Below are positions 11,447-22,700 of a DNA stretch of 64,000 nucleotides, piece by piece. Each line of letters opens with the position of its first letter. Position 1 is the first letter of the stretch. Source of the DNA: Cyanidiococcus yangmingshanensis (lineage: Eukaryota; Rhodophyta; Bangiophyceae; Cyanidiales; Cyanidiaceae); NCBI GenBank assembly GCA_013995675.1, contig VWRR01000010.1, positions 1 to 64,000 of the forward strand, in the 5' to 3' direction. The position numbers and the translations under genes were made by a program. The notes beneath the pieces are model-generated. The model made no database searches, was not told where the DNA came from, and was given only the letters and a program-made list of their open reading frames with translations.

Positions 11447-12433
11447 TCCGTTGCAAGTGACCGAATCGTGGTGAGTAGAGCCACATGTTGTCGACACGCC
11501 CCAGACCGACGTACAACGTGAAGGCGCGAGGAAGTCGAATAGGATGCGTGGCCGCGAATCCACTGCTAGGCGCCGACCCCAGCGAGATGTCCAAACAACG
11601 CGAATAATCGCAAGGAATGCAGCCTATGTTCGGCTAGAGGATCCGGTCTCGAAAGCAACTACAGTCATGTACTGGGCCAAAAAAGGCTCATGGTTGGTCC
11701 ATGGCGCTGCACGGACCTCTAGGCCCAAAACCGATCCCATATCGTGATTACAGTCTCTTGGTTGCGTGCTCGAATGCAAGTCCGCCGAGACGCTCCGAAA
11801 TTCATCTTGGAGCGCTCGACCATGGACCGCACTCGGGTGCCTGTGACCATATTTCCAGCCAGTGAATGCTGCCGGAAATGACGGCCTAGAGTATGAATAT
11901 CTTCGGGGCTCGGCACTAGGCCTGATCGAGGAACACCGGATAAGCATGACATATCGGAAGCATCGTTTGCTGTTCATCATCGAATCTCTGATTATTCTTG
12001 TCTATTTGAGCACGTGACCATCTGTATCGAACCTCTGGCACATCAATCTCTATTCAGCAGGCATCTACCTGCGTTCTTTTCAGCTTGAGCGCGCTGCAGA
12101 AAGTCTAGGTCCGATAGCGTCCAAACTCGTCGCACCACAGAACGCAGGTTCATGACTATTCTCCTAAAAACCAACATGCTCACCTGATCGAGTCCCGATT
12201 TACACCACATGGATCATAAGATCCATAGATTCGCGCTCGGGGCATGATCCCAAGGGACACCATCACATCGTTGGCTTCTGCAAGGAATCAGCGTGCTGGA
12301 TTCAGCGGGCGTCATGCGCCTCCGAAAGCTGGAGATGTGGCGCCGGCCCTTGGTGCGCAATCGCATCGAAGGACGCCTCGTACAATCTAAAGCTTCCTAC
12401 AGTTCACGTTGGGAGCAGGGGCCTGCCAACGCG
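11447..12433. other. Divergent intergenic region, cyclophilin / fibrillin
   Basis: About 1 kb between the divergent start codons of two plastid protein genes. It probably contains both promoters. No repeat, RNA gene or clear coding frame was recognised. Confidence 0.5.
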
Positions 12434-13325
12434 ATGAAAGCCGCATTTCTGAGTGGTTTCTCTCTGGGACCAGCACGCTGTACTTCAAGTGCTCGAAAAA
12501 GCTTGTGTAGTTGCAATGAAAGCTGCTTTTCACCAAAGCTCTACCGTAAGAGGCGTGTATGTGAACGGACTGGAAACGGGTTGGAATGTCGCCTTGATGC
12601 GAACGTGAAAGCACAGCGATTGGTGCCGCAACGGGTAGAAAACGGTGCAGGGAGCTCCATCGGGACCTGCACATTCTGTGCGGGATGCGCTTGTTGCAGA
12701 AGTGGTCCAGGTCGCCGGGCCCGACAGAGGCATCTTCGCGATGAACGAGTTTCAGCGGGAGTCTATTGCGTCCGCTCTAGACGCACTGGAGCGAAATAAC
12801 CCAACAGCTGCACCTGTGCGGGAACTGGAGCGGAAACTTGTGGGGAAGTGGCGACTCGTTTACACTGACCGAATGATCCTCGGCTGGAGAAGAACTCAGC
12901 TCTATCTGACGTCGAACGCGAAACCTGGTCTTGTGCACCTCGGGGAAGTAACACAGACGATCCATGCCCCAGAGGCGACAGCGACGACAGCGACATCCTT
13001 CCACGATGTGCACATTGCTGCCAGTGGTTGCGCAGAAAACCAGGTCGAATTCCGGATATTTGGCGGTATCCAGGGACTCTATGCTGTAGCTGCGGTGTAT
13101 GGCACCGACGCTCAAGACGGGATGCGTGTCTGGGTTCAGAGTCGGTCGAGCTCGCTGCAGCCTGCCAAGTTCGCCTCGATGATGAACGAACAACGCCAGC
13201 GGACACTTAAGGAGCTCTTTGATCCAACTGGGCATCTGGACGTGACCTACGTCGATGACTCGTATCGAATTACGCGCGATGACAAAGGATTTGTGTACCT
13301 GTGGGAACGAGTGCCCGCTATCTAG
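12434..13325 (+). CDS. Plastid lipid-associated protein (PAP/fibrillin), probable intron
   Basis: Fibrillins bind lipid in plastoglobules and thylakoids. The PAP domain is clear in the frame ending at 13325: GPDRGIFAM, a helix with ALDALERNNPT, GKWRLVYTD, and the C-terminal VYLWERV. That frame has an in-frame stop at 12636 and no ATG before 12741, which already lies inside conserved sequence. A frame starting with ATG at 12434 encodes a Ser/Ala/Arg-rich, transit-peptide-like leader (MKAAFLSGFSLGPARC). The two join in phase if 12557-12650 is a 94-nt intron: GTATGT at its 5' end, GGTGCAG at its 3' end, both at codon boundaries. The product would be 265 residues. The alternative is a one-base frame change in the same interval. 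Domain identity is secure; the gene model is inferred. Confidence 0.82.
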
Positions 13326-14842
13326 AGGCGCATCTAGATTGCAGGCAAAGGAGCCACAGCTGACCTGGAGTCTTGCATCTGACAAGTTCTCTGGCACGCG
13401 ACTTACTCAGCAGTTTCGGCCGCTCTATTGTACTGGGAGAAAGTGCTCCGTTGTATTTGTTTCTCGCGTCAGCGAGACTCATGTAAACCAAGACCTCCTC
13501 CGTACCGAAAATGATGAGCACTGTCCATGTGGAAACGCCGCGCTTAAGCAACTGTACCATTGAGGAGCGACGCTCAAGAGCAGTCTCAAACCGGTCCATG
13601 TCCAGTGAGACCGTCCGATGCACCCACAACGCTCTGGGTGAAATCCAGTCGCGACCAAGAACAATTCCTTACCAGGCTGATCGACACCAAATGCCCGAGA
13701 GGGGCCCATCAGTCCGATACCGCGCAGGGCTGGCCCAAAAGGGGCTGGTGTTCCACTCGAAAACATCAGCTCTATTGCGTGTACCAATTGCGAAGTTTAC
13801 GCATATTCATGAACGCGGTTGGTCCAACCATGTTGGTATAAACACCACCTCGATGATTGCCTGCGGTTCCCAAATGGTGCTGCGGATTGCCGAACGCGAG
13901 TTTTGCAGCAAGTCGTGAGCGAGGCTCTAATGATCTAATGATTGGGGGCGTATGGTTTCTGCGCCCCTTCATGCTCACGAATACGGTCTCTCCACGATCC
14001 GTTTTACGATGCAGGCCATGTTGTAGCAGCGTGCACAGAGTCTGGAGAGTTCAAGAACGCTGAGCTTCTGGGATCCGCCTCAATGACAGGTAAGAACGGG
14101 CCAACGATCGTTTCGCGTACCCGAGCTTGATTTGCCCAGCGAAATTGCCAAACGACGCCTTCATCGATCTGATCGAGTACCATTTACACCCTGTAGGTCA
14201 TCGATGTTTGCTGCAGTTCATGATGTGCAGGATCGAGAACCAAACTGTCGTCTACTGTGTCTTGTGGATCACGGCCGTGCGCCAAAATTTTCAGAACTAG
14301 CTGAGAGATCGCTACCGGCCATCAAAGCCGTCCGTGCCTGTGAACACTCACACGAGCCAAAGGACAGCGTCGTCTGATCGCTGGCCAGAGTGTTCCAGTG
14401 CTGCGCTCTGTGATTCGCACTGCTTCGAACACAGATGGCAAAGCGCGACTCTCCCGAACAGCTAGAGAGCACAGATGGTAGCTTCTCGGCCCTCAGAACC
14501 GCACTCAAGAGTTTCTCGCAATCAGCGCCAACACGCTAGAAGCCTGAACCAAAAAAAATACACAGGGCTTAGGCGCAAGGAGCACTTTTGAGGCGAGTCG
14601 TGAGCGGGACTTGGCCAGTTTGGCAGCGCACCAAACGCGTGCAGGCGTTGGCGAGCTGCAACCGCTAGGACACGGCAGGGCAAACCGAGTTGGTCGTCCT
14701 AGCCGACACGTCAAGCCCACGTTCCTATACTCGATAATCGATAACCGGAACGTTCCAATGAATGGAGCTTGTGTCCCAGGAAAAAGAGCGACAACGTTGA
14801 TGCAAACATCGCGCCGGTCTGGAACCGCAGCGGAGACAAATC
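13326..14842. other. Intergenic with possible coding remnants
   Basis: No intact gene. On the minus strand between about 13590 and 13930, short stretches in different frames have protein-like composition, for example FAIGTRNRADVFEWNTSPFW and FGVDQPGKELFLVATGF. They are broken by stops and frame changes and match nothing I recognise. They may be remains of a gene or chance. The rest shows nothing. Confidence 0.35.
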
Positions 14843-15592
14843 ATGGCTTGCGCGTGCACCGTTCATCTTGCCAGCCTCGTGATCTTTATCTCGTGTTCCG
14901 AGTTCTCCATAGAGAACGAGTGGTCAACCCGTGCAGGTGGCTCGCTCGCTCCCTGGCCCAATCGTGGTTTTATTGGTAACGGCATGTCAGAGAGGCAAGA
15001 TCCCTTCGCGCTGCTAGGTATTTCTCGTAACGCTGCAAAGGAAGAGATCAAAGCTGCGTACCTGCGCTTGGCGAAACGCTGGCATCCGGACGGACACCCG
15101 CCGGAAACCCAAGAACTAGCTGAGAGAGAGTTTAAAAAGGTGACAGAAGCATACGAGCGTTGTGGACAACTGCAAAGACAGAACAACACTCGCACAAACC
15201 ACGAAAAAGCACACGCTGGGACCGGTTCACGGTTTACGCGTGCCCACCAGGGCGATTCTGGAGAGGCGGACACCAAAGCGTACTGGCGAGCTTTTCGACG
15301 CGCCTCAGCAACCCGTGACGCCGCTGGTTTCGCGTCTTTCACGGCTACCCAGAGAGAGGTAGCGGAGCCTGGCACAGGCCCTTGGTCGTGGCTGCTGCAT
15401 CGAGCCGGACTTTGGTGGCGGCGCGTTCATCGAGGCGCTCATGCGACCACGCTTCTGGGAGCGCTCGTGCTCGGAGGAGGACTCTCAGCAGCGAGCACGG
15501 TCATAGGATTCCTCTGGGAGAAACGAAATGCCTCGCACTCGTTCGAACATATGATGCAGCAGCGCGCCTCCAAGCCGCGTGAAATGCGATAA
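14843..15592 (+). CDS. J-domain protein with C-terminal membrane anchor
   Basis: A 249-residue DnaJ-type cochaperone. The J domain spans about residues 52-115: DPFALLGISRNA, AAYLRLAKRW, and the diagnostic HPD in WHPDG. A poorly conserved linker follows, then a hydrophobic helix near 201-223 (TLLGALVLGGGLSAASTVIG) and a short basic tail. J domains stimulate Hsp70 ATPase; the anchor would recruit an Hsp70 to a membrane. The N-terminal 47 residues before MSERQDP are hydrophobic and Ser-rich and could be a targeting sequence. Otherwise the start is ATG 14984. Which membrane (mitochondrial, ER or plastid) is not determined. No Gly/Phe-rich or zinc-finger region is present, so this is a class III J protein. 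Confidence 0.85.
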   Translation: MACACTVHLASLVIFISCSEFSIENEWSTRAGGSLAPWPNRGFIGNGMSERQDPFALLGISRNAAKEEIKAAYLRLAKRWHPDGHPPETQELAEREFKKVTEAYERCGQLQRQNNTRTNHEKAHAGTGSRFTRAHQGDSGEADTKAYWRAFRRASATRDAAGFASFTATQREVAEPGTGPWSWLLHRAGLWWRRVHRGAHATTLLGALVLGGGLSAASTVIGFLWEKRNASHSFEHMMQQRASKPREMR

Positions 15593-15761
15593 GTTTGCCA
15601 AAGCGAGTCGCATTTGGGCGAAACGCATTCCCGAGAACGGCTCGTCAGCGTTCATGCTATCTGAAAGATACCATATACTTCGTTTGGTCATTGCCAGACT
15701 AGACAACGGACAATGTCCTTGAGAGTGCTGTGAGGTCTGTATCGTTCAGTTCGAGACTCAC

Positions 15762-16946
15762 TTAGCCACCGCTACTTGTACTAGTTCGCAAAGTCGTCAC
15801 CAGCACGGGGACCAGAATCACCACGAGCAGGATAATCAAGCAGTAGAACCCGCAGAACATCAGCCGGTAGTACGTGCGTTGCCGCTTACGAGCAGTTTGT
15901 AATCTGCGCGTACCGCGTTTGGTGGAAATCTTGGCCGCGGCGATATTCTTCTCGATTTCGTCAAGAGTCTCTCCTTGTGATTCGACCAGAACGCTCATGT
16001 CGAGGAAAATATTTCGCAACTCTTCCATGCCAGACTCGAGTTCGCGCAATGCCGCGGCTCGCTCTTCCATGTCTCGAGCCACAATCCGAATCTGTTCATA
16101 GTCACGGTCAGTCGCCTGCAGCATCTGCTGGCGCATGAGTTCGCCAGCGCTTCCAGAGGAGCCAGCAGCTTCCAGGATCGCGGTCGCTTGCTCATGCGTA
16201 ATATCCGGATTCATGATCCGCAACTCGCGCTCGGCCTGTTCTCGTAGTTCACTGTCGCACTCACCCTGCAGTTGCTGGAAATCTTTCAGCGCACTCAGGA
16301 AACGGCGAGAAAGCGCTGCATGGGTGCCTGCAACGATGCGTGCTTGAGCTGATGCATTGGACTGGTCGCGACTTCGCGAAGCTACCCTTCTTTCCTCCAG
16401 CTTCATCTCATCTAGCTGTCGTTTGATATCGACGGCAAGTATGCGCGCCCGGCGCATGTCAGGGGACGGCTGCGTGCGCGTCGGATCCTCCAGCAATGCC
16501 CTATGCGCAGCGCGGATATGCTCCGTCTCCGAGACCAAGTCCGCAATCTGAGCCTTCACCATATCGACTTTTTCGTAAAAGGCGCCGAGCTGCGCACTGC
16601 TATCGCCGTCGTTGTCCTCCTCAGCGACCGCAGCCGTACTCGAGTCGGCACCAGAGGCACGCGCCCCCCGGTGGCGCGAACCCGAAAAGTTCCTCATGAT
16701 ACGATCTTGAAACCTAGCCAGACCGTTCTCCATACGATCGAAGACGCTCTCGCTGGCACCGTCGCTTACGCTCGAGACTTGACCCCCGGCCGTCCCGCTG
16801 GCACTCGCACTAGAGATCGCACGCCCGGTGGAACGCTGGTTGTTGCCAGCCTCCAAGTCACCGCCAGCGCCGCCGACAGAGGCCCCTGACGATGAAACTC
16901 CACCACCACCCACATCCCCTTTACGCAACTCTTCCAATCGATCCAT
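15762..16946 (-). CDS. Qa-SNARE (syntaxin, plasma-membrane type)
   Basis: A 394-residue syntaxin. The N-terminal ~95 residues are Gly/Ser/Ala-rich and low complexity. An Habc-like helical bundle follows (FYEKVDMVKAQIADLV and after). The SNARE motif is near 275-340, with the zero-layer Gln in LVESQGETLDEIEKN, which is nearly the syntaxin-1/SYP1 consensus. A basic juxtamembrane stretch (RRLQTARKRQRTYY) precedes a tail anchor (LIILLVVILVPVLV). It acts in vesicle fusion, most likely at the plasma membrane given similarity to the SYP1/STX1 class. Two codons precede the ATG in frame, beginning with GTG; ATG 16946 is the start. The low-complexity N-terminal extension is longer than usual. Confidence 0.93.
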   Translation of the reverse strand: MDRLEELRKGDVGGGGVSSSGASVGGAGGDLEAGNNQRSTGRAISSASASGTAGGQVSSVSDGASESVFDRMENGLARFQDRIMRNFSGSRHRGARASGADSSTAAVAEEDNDGDSSAQLGAFYEKVDMVKAQIADLVSETEHIRAAHRALLEDPTRTQPSPDMRRARILAVDIKRQLDEMKLEERRVASRSRDQSNASAQARIVAGTHAALSRRFLSALKDFQQLQGECDSELREQAERELRIMNPDITHEQATAILEAAGSSGSAGELMRQQMLQATDRDYEQIRIVARDMEERAAALRELESGMEELRNIFLDMSVLVESQGETLDEIEKNIAAAKISTKRGTRRLQTARKRQRTYYRLMFCGFYCLIILLVVILVPVLVTTLRTSTSSGG

Positions 16947-17965
16947 CCTCACGAAGACGCGAACGAACGAAACACGAAAACCGACGTTCGCGCGTAAATA
17001 CGAAATAGAGACGCGTCTGAGGAGAAATCAAATTAGTCACGTGACGTGCGTGAAGTTCGGTCCCGTCGTCGGCCCGGCATGCGGTGGCCGCTCGTCGCGC
17101 CCTCAGCCGCGCGGCGCCGGCCGCCCAGCGAGCGACCCGATGGGGGCGACAGCAATCGCGCGATCCATCGTTGGCCGATGGCGAAACGGCCTCGTCAGTC
17201 GGACGCGCGGCCAATTCTCCAGCTGGGCAGCCACGACAACGCGACGCCGCATCGAGAGAAGAAACCGTGATATCATCTTTACAGCTAGCGTGAACCCGCG
17301 GGGAAAGAACCGTTCTGCTTCCTGCTTGATGGCTTGTCAGCAGGATGGTTGTTCGTCGTTCAGAATGCGTTTTTCAGGTCGGCCTTTTTTAGACAGGGTT
17401 GAATAACCGCAGAGGATAGCGAGCAATCGACGAAAGCGAATTGCTCCGTGAATCCAGGAACCGAATGCTTGCAGGAGAGATAGCACTCTTCCTGGGGCGA
17501 TTGAAGGCGCCATGCTGGTCTGCCTCTCGTTTCCATAAGCGAATGGAGACAATTAGGGTGCGCGCGACGCGATCCCTTTCGATCCAAGACTGCGTGAGCG
17601 TTGTTCTTGTCGCGTTCAGAGGAGACTGGCGAGCTTTCATGGTGGGCCTACGTCGCTCGTAATCATGCAGAGATATAAAGGTGGTGTCCGGAGACCACGC
17701 CGAGTCTATGGCGACCAGAGATATTCGCCCTCATGCAGACACTCGAACCGCAACTGCTCCTACCCGCCGCGCTTGTAACCATTTGAGGGCTGGGGAATGC
17801 GACAAAGAGCACATCGTTTGCCACAATGGATAGGATAGGCACACAGTTGATCCACGATACCGACGCAGATCCTTTCGGGTCTGATCCCATCTACCAAGCG
17901 ACACGGACGACACTGCAGCTGATTCTGGAGGTCGAGTCGCTTCGGCGGAATCTCCGCATTCATGT
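16947..17965. other. Intergenic, syntaxin upstream region
   Basis: About 1 kb between the syntaxin start and the 3' end of the ArfGAP gene, both on the minus strand. It contains the GTGACGTG-bearing palindromic motif described separately. All frames look like shadows of GC-rich DNA. Confidence 0.55.
17036..17053 (-). promoter_or_regulatory. G-box/CRE-like motif upstream of syntaxin
   Basis: The sequence GTCACGTGACGTGCGTGA lies about 90-107 bp upstream of the syntaxin ATG. It contains the palindrome TCACGTGA (17037-17044) overlapping GTGACGTG (17041-17048). Such ACGT cores bind bZIP or bHLH factors in plants. The same GTGACGTG occurs upstream of the ubiquitin gene. Its function here is inferred from position only. 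Confidence 0.35.
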
Positions 17966-19138
17966 CTAGAGACGTTTTCGATTGGAGCCCATACTGCTGG
18001 AGCTTGTTGCATCGCTGGATACGTGGTCTAATCTACGCTGCCCGTGCGGTAGATGCTGTAGATCCCTTCTCAAACTGGATGAGAAACTCGGTTCGTTAAG
18101 AAGAAAACCTGCAAAGCCGCCAGGGCCCTCCGCCGAATCGACTGTTTGCCTTGCAGATCGTGACTCGCTCGACGCCGTCGACTGGTGCGGATTGCCAAAA
18201 CCCTCAAAGCCGCTCCCTTTGGGGAGATGCTGGATACCTGAAAGCAAGCTCTGCCGCTGGTCACTGTCATCACCAAAATCAAAGGTCGAGTGTGTGTTCG
18301 ACCCGCCATGTCCGGAGACAGCCAATGGGCGCTGATTAGACATCTCTGGGCCCTCGAGTAGGTTGGCTGCTTGCGAAATCCAGGTGCTCAGCTTTGAGCT
18401 CGCAGTGCGCGCAAGTTCGGAGCTATGCTCTGCGAGTCCGCTCAGTGTCGTGCTGGCAGTGCGCACTACTCGATCAATACCGAGCGAATCGTCGGCATAG
18501 CCATCATACGGACTCGGTGGGGGTACTCGTCGCACAGTTACTGCTCCGTTACCGCCAGACACGCCATGAATACGCTCGCGCCAATCCAAGTTCATCGGTT
18601 GCTGAAGCGAATTCGATCCGGAGGAATGGCTTCCCGGTGGTATCGCAGGAGCGGAACCGTTCCCATCAGAGCGTTGCAACTGCATCTGCAAACTCGGCAT
18701 CGAGCTGGGTGCTGGATCTTGCCATGGCTCGCCACGAGCCAACGCTCGAATGCGTTGCGCGTAAACGTTCGCGGCTGGACTCGAATACTTGGCAGCAATA
18801 TCAACCGGGCCACCCGGCGAGATACCAGCAAATCGACGCATGAACTCCACGAAAGCCGCGTTGCCACCAACCTGCATGTGTCGCAGTTCCCAGTCCTTCC
18901 AGCGGTCCATGCTCACAGACCGAACAAAAGAGACGTGCACACCCAGGCCGCGATGTCGACCAGAACACTCTAGACAAATAAAAGTTCCATAGGTCACAGT
19001 GGCCCACTGAGGATGATGTGCTCCGCAGTCCGCACAGCGCTGGTTGTCGGGCAAGCGTTGTAGTTCGCTAAGTACGACAGCCGCGTCAAGGAGGTCCCCT
19101 TTGCGATCGTCCGCTCTCTTTGGAGTTGAGCTACCCAT
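17966..19138 (-). CDS. ArfGAP1-type Arf GTPase-activating protein
   Basis: A 390-residue protein with an N-terminal ArfGAP domain (about residues 20-135). It has the C4 zinc finger (CADC, then CLEC sixteen residues on) and the arginine finger in [17 protein letters not shown], followed by [18 protein letters not shown]. It stimulates GTP hydrolysis by Arf on COPI-coated Golgi membranes. The rest is Ser/Gly/Asn-rich. A segment near 250-272 ([21 protein letters not shown]) could fold as an amphipathic, curvature-sensing ALPS-like helix as in ArfGAP1; this is inferred from Ser/Thr-rich hydrophobic spacing. The ATG at 19138 leaves a short N-terminal extension before the domain. Confidence 0.92.
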   Translation of the reverse strand: MGSSTPKRADDRKGDLLDAAVVLSELQRLPDNQRCADCGAHHPQWATVTYGTFICLECSGRHRGLGVHVSFVRSVSMDRWKDWELRHMQVGGNAAFVEFMRRFAGISPGGPVDIAAKYSSPAANVYAQRIRALARGEPWQDPAPSSMPSLQMQLQRSDGNGSAPAIPPGSHSSGSNSLQQPMNLDWRERIHGVSGGNGAVTVRRVPPPSPYDGYADDSLGIDRVVRTASTTLSGLAEHSSELARTASSKLSTWISQAANLLEGPEMSNQRPLAVSGHGGSNTHSTFDFGDDSDQRQSLLSGIQHLPKGSGFEGFGNPHQSTASSESRSARQTVDSAEGPGGFAGFLLNEPSFSSSLRRDLQHLPHGQRRLDHVSSDATSSSSMGSNRKRL

Positions 19139-19759
19139 GCGACAGACCAGGAGACAACCGATTCCCTTTCAGTCGCGCTATGTGCGTACCAACGGCTCAA
19201 CACAAGCGTGCAAGAACCAACAAAGCAACACAAACACGCCCGCCACTGGAATGCACACGCCCAAGCGTACACGCACCAACAACGGAAAACACGAACACGC
19301 ACGCACCGATGCACGCATTCGCGCACGCCCGATCGTTGAATCAACCAATCCATCATCGATTGAATCCATCGAGGCAGGAACGCCCGCGGGCCAACGTAAC
19401 GGTGTGCGTTGCGCGCACGCTCCGGGACGCCGACGCAGTATCACTCCAAATCTTTCAATTGATCATCATCAAAGGGGGGCGCGTTGACAACAGCCTACAC
19501 ACGAAAGGGAAGATGCTCGAACCAAATGGATGGAATCTGCCTGGACGAACGGTGTTGTAAAGGTTTGTTTGGTGTTATGTTTCGCATAAAGAATTCGCAT
19601 GCGTTCCGGAATCTTCATGCCATTCATTTGATGTTGTTTTGCCTCGTGGTCTTCCATGAATGGATGATGCGTGCCTCATGACCGCTAGCCGCACTCGGGT
19701 GAAAGCGACAAGCATGGGCTGTTCCAAGGGCTCGCTCAGGTACTCAGCAACAGCGTTCA
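19139..19759. other. Intergenic with CA/ACGC-rich tract
   Basis: Upstream of the ArfGAP gene. From about 19200 to 19330 the plus strand is a degenerate, CAC/ACGC-rich, purine-poor tract. The long frames through it are low-complexity Thr/Asn/His/Arg products of this composition and are not taken as genes. Confidence 0.55.
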
Positions 19760-22700
19760 AACACATTTCAGTGGTGGACGCTCTCCAGAAACCGTATCCG
19801 CTTGGGCGCCTGCATGTTGCGCCCAGCGCGAATTTTCGCAGAGCGCAAAATCAGAACCTCTCCCTGCGAGATGTTCAGGGTATTAGAGCTCAGCTGGATA
19901 CCCACTGCTTGGTTGCCTTCAACTTGGCGATCTTTCGAGCACGCCAGTGAATGTGTAGGACTCGTGTCACAACTGCGTGAGGTGCGCTTCCAATCGCGAG
20001 CACGCTACTGGAGAAAGAGCTCGGCAGACGTGTGCGCTCCTGCAGTTTTCGTCAAACGAAGTTGTGCGTGTCGGGCGGTAGCTGTGAGTCGGAACGTGCG
20101 CTGGATCAAACAACGAGACGACTGCTGGATCGACAGGACACTCTGTCAAGTCCAAGAGAGTTGGGTGCCCATAGTGCTGTCGGCACGAACTGTGCGACAC
20201 TGTTCGAAAACCTGCTCCATGTCAACCGGAGAGCTGGACCGAACCGGGGACGCGTCGCACGCAAAGTGTAGGACGCCCACTGAAGTATTCGCTATTGAAA
20301 TCGGCCTCGGAGTCGATCTTCATGGACAGGACGCCCAACGAGCTGCTGAAAGAGCGTGCCAGGATGCGATGCAACGGAACTCATACCCTGGTTTGCGTAA
20401 GTTTCTGCCATTCCCAGGTGACCTCCAGACGATGAAAGTTCACGTACTGCTTGGAGTACCACCAGGGTTTCATGATCGGATTCGTGCCGCTGACATCAAG
20501 CGGCTCTTCCCATACGGCCAAGTTGTAGTGCAGGTCGTGTCGGGCGGCTTGGCAGCCAGTGCCGGCATTCATCTACAGGAGCACGGTGATCGACCCGGTG
20601 ACGATCGAATGGTTATTGTGAACGCGATCATCACGGTTGGTTATGACCCCTGACAAGAGCCGGAGCGATCAAGGCGCTGTCGACCAGATCCAAAGTCATG
20701 GCCGCTGACCTCCACACTCGCGACGCCGTTCGCGTGTGAATCGACGGAATCCGTCCAAACCAGCTACAGAGTAAAAAGGGATCATACGCGCCCCTGATCG
20801 AAGAGATAACAAAGCCGACTCTCTTGACGATGAGACATGACTCCGTATGACGAGAAGCGAAGCATGGAGAGGCTTTCGCAATATATATATGTCGAGGCCG
20901 GGAACAAGTTGCGTCGTCCAAAGGTTGCAACCAAAAGCCGGTGCAGTGATTGCATACCGAGGATCAAGATGCAGAAGACGTTTCTCACTGGCCTATCAAG
21001 AACGACAATCCCGAGAAGCGTCCTGTTTTGGATGGAGGATGCGTTTTCGGTGTCCACTGCAAGAAAGTCATCGCCAGAGATTATGCGGTATCGCCGTGTC
21101 GCACCGCACCTGAGACGGCTTCCGTACAGCCCAGCATCCAAGAGGTATCCTCCCCGGCGAAAGCTGGATCATGAGTATCCGCCCCCAAGGGTTTGCGAAT
21201 TCATCATTCCAGTGAAAAGATCGAATGGGCCGTCGAGATTTCGCCACAGATGGCAGTTTGGTTTTTCTCGCAGACAACGTTCGCATCGGAGAAAAAACTG
21301 CATAGATATTCATGCGAAAAATGGTTACCCGTTGGACGCCTCTTGAAGTATCGCTAGAGGCTGACAGAGCGGCTTGAGGACTACTCCTGCGATTGAGCAC
21401 TATAACCGCTGCTCGATACGCAGCACCGCGAGCTCGGGTTCGAAAACGACGGGCAAATCTGCTGAATAGCGCCTCTGTCGGAAGCCGAGCTGGACACGAA
21501 CCCGGTTAATCAATAGTCCAGAGACGTTCCTGGCTCCAGCCCCTCGGATAATGACATCGCTGAGACAGACACCAGGAGAAACCTCGTCAGTGTGCTTCCT
21601 GCGGACCTGAATCGTTGCCGCGCACCAGTACTGATCAAACGTAAACGAGCAGTTCTGGTACTTTACATGCCGCAACCAAGCTTGCTCATACCTGAACTCG
21701 CAGCGCACCACAAAAAGACAAGAATAAGCTCAACTTCTTCTGGCCAGATCTGGCGAATGGCTTAAGCGATGCCGTCTCGGAGACTGGAAGCGTGCTCCAT
21801 AGTCGTGGTCTCAGCACCCTCGAAAATCGAGAAGACTCGGAGAACCTTCTCGTCTTTTTTGGGAGCTTTTGCAGCCAGCGACGAGTCATTCGTATCGGAC
21901 ATGAAGGAATCAGCGCGTCTCTGGGACGAGATGAATCATTGTTTCGAAACGAATGGTCTGCGGCTGAGCAGGAATGGCCACTTGGGCGGTGACCACTACT
22001 GGCTGCACATTGGCCCACATAACCTGGGTGTTGGAGACCTGCACTGAAGTATTTGGAGAGGAACGGATACGCACCTCCGCGACGAGTCGGTCATCGTGAG
22101 CAACCATCGTGGCAGCATTCGGAAAGCCGCGAATACGGATGGTTCCGTCTGCGTCTGGAGCTTCGAACGTTCGACCGAGGAAATTCCAAACTGGTCCGAC
22201 TGATCCATAACCGTTCGAATTAGGGCATCACCAACCACAAGGGTGTCTCGAACCAGCAATGTACGGTTCGCGGCCGCAGACAGGTAAAGATCACGGGTCC
22301 ATTCGCTGTCCTCGCTGCCGTACCCCTGGAGACGATAACGAGCAGCAGCCTGCCAGGAGCCAGAATCTGCGGCTTCCATCACTGAAAGGGGTTGTGCCTC
22401 AACCACAGTTGGTCGAGGCATAGGATTCGTCAATACATTGAGATCGAAAAGCGCACTTGGTGAAGCCCGAAATATCAGCAAGGTATAGGAAGGTGCGTTA
22501 GCGCTACCGGCTGCTGCAGGGGGCGGCTTCCCAGCTTCACATGAACTGTCTGTCTGAGCTTCGAACTTCCAGTCAAAGGCCACATAGCGATATTCGCTGG
22601 CGCTGAATGTAACGCTCCCATTCCGAAGCGGATACGTATGGAAGGCAACTGCATCCCCACCGCAGCTGCTGTACGTCACTTGGGAACCATTGTCGTTTGC

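Noticed and set aside
19802-20653. 283-codon plus-strand frame
   Set aside because: It lies antisense to the protein-like segments of the decayed minus-strand gene and is Cys/Arg-rich with no domain.
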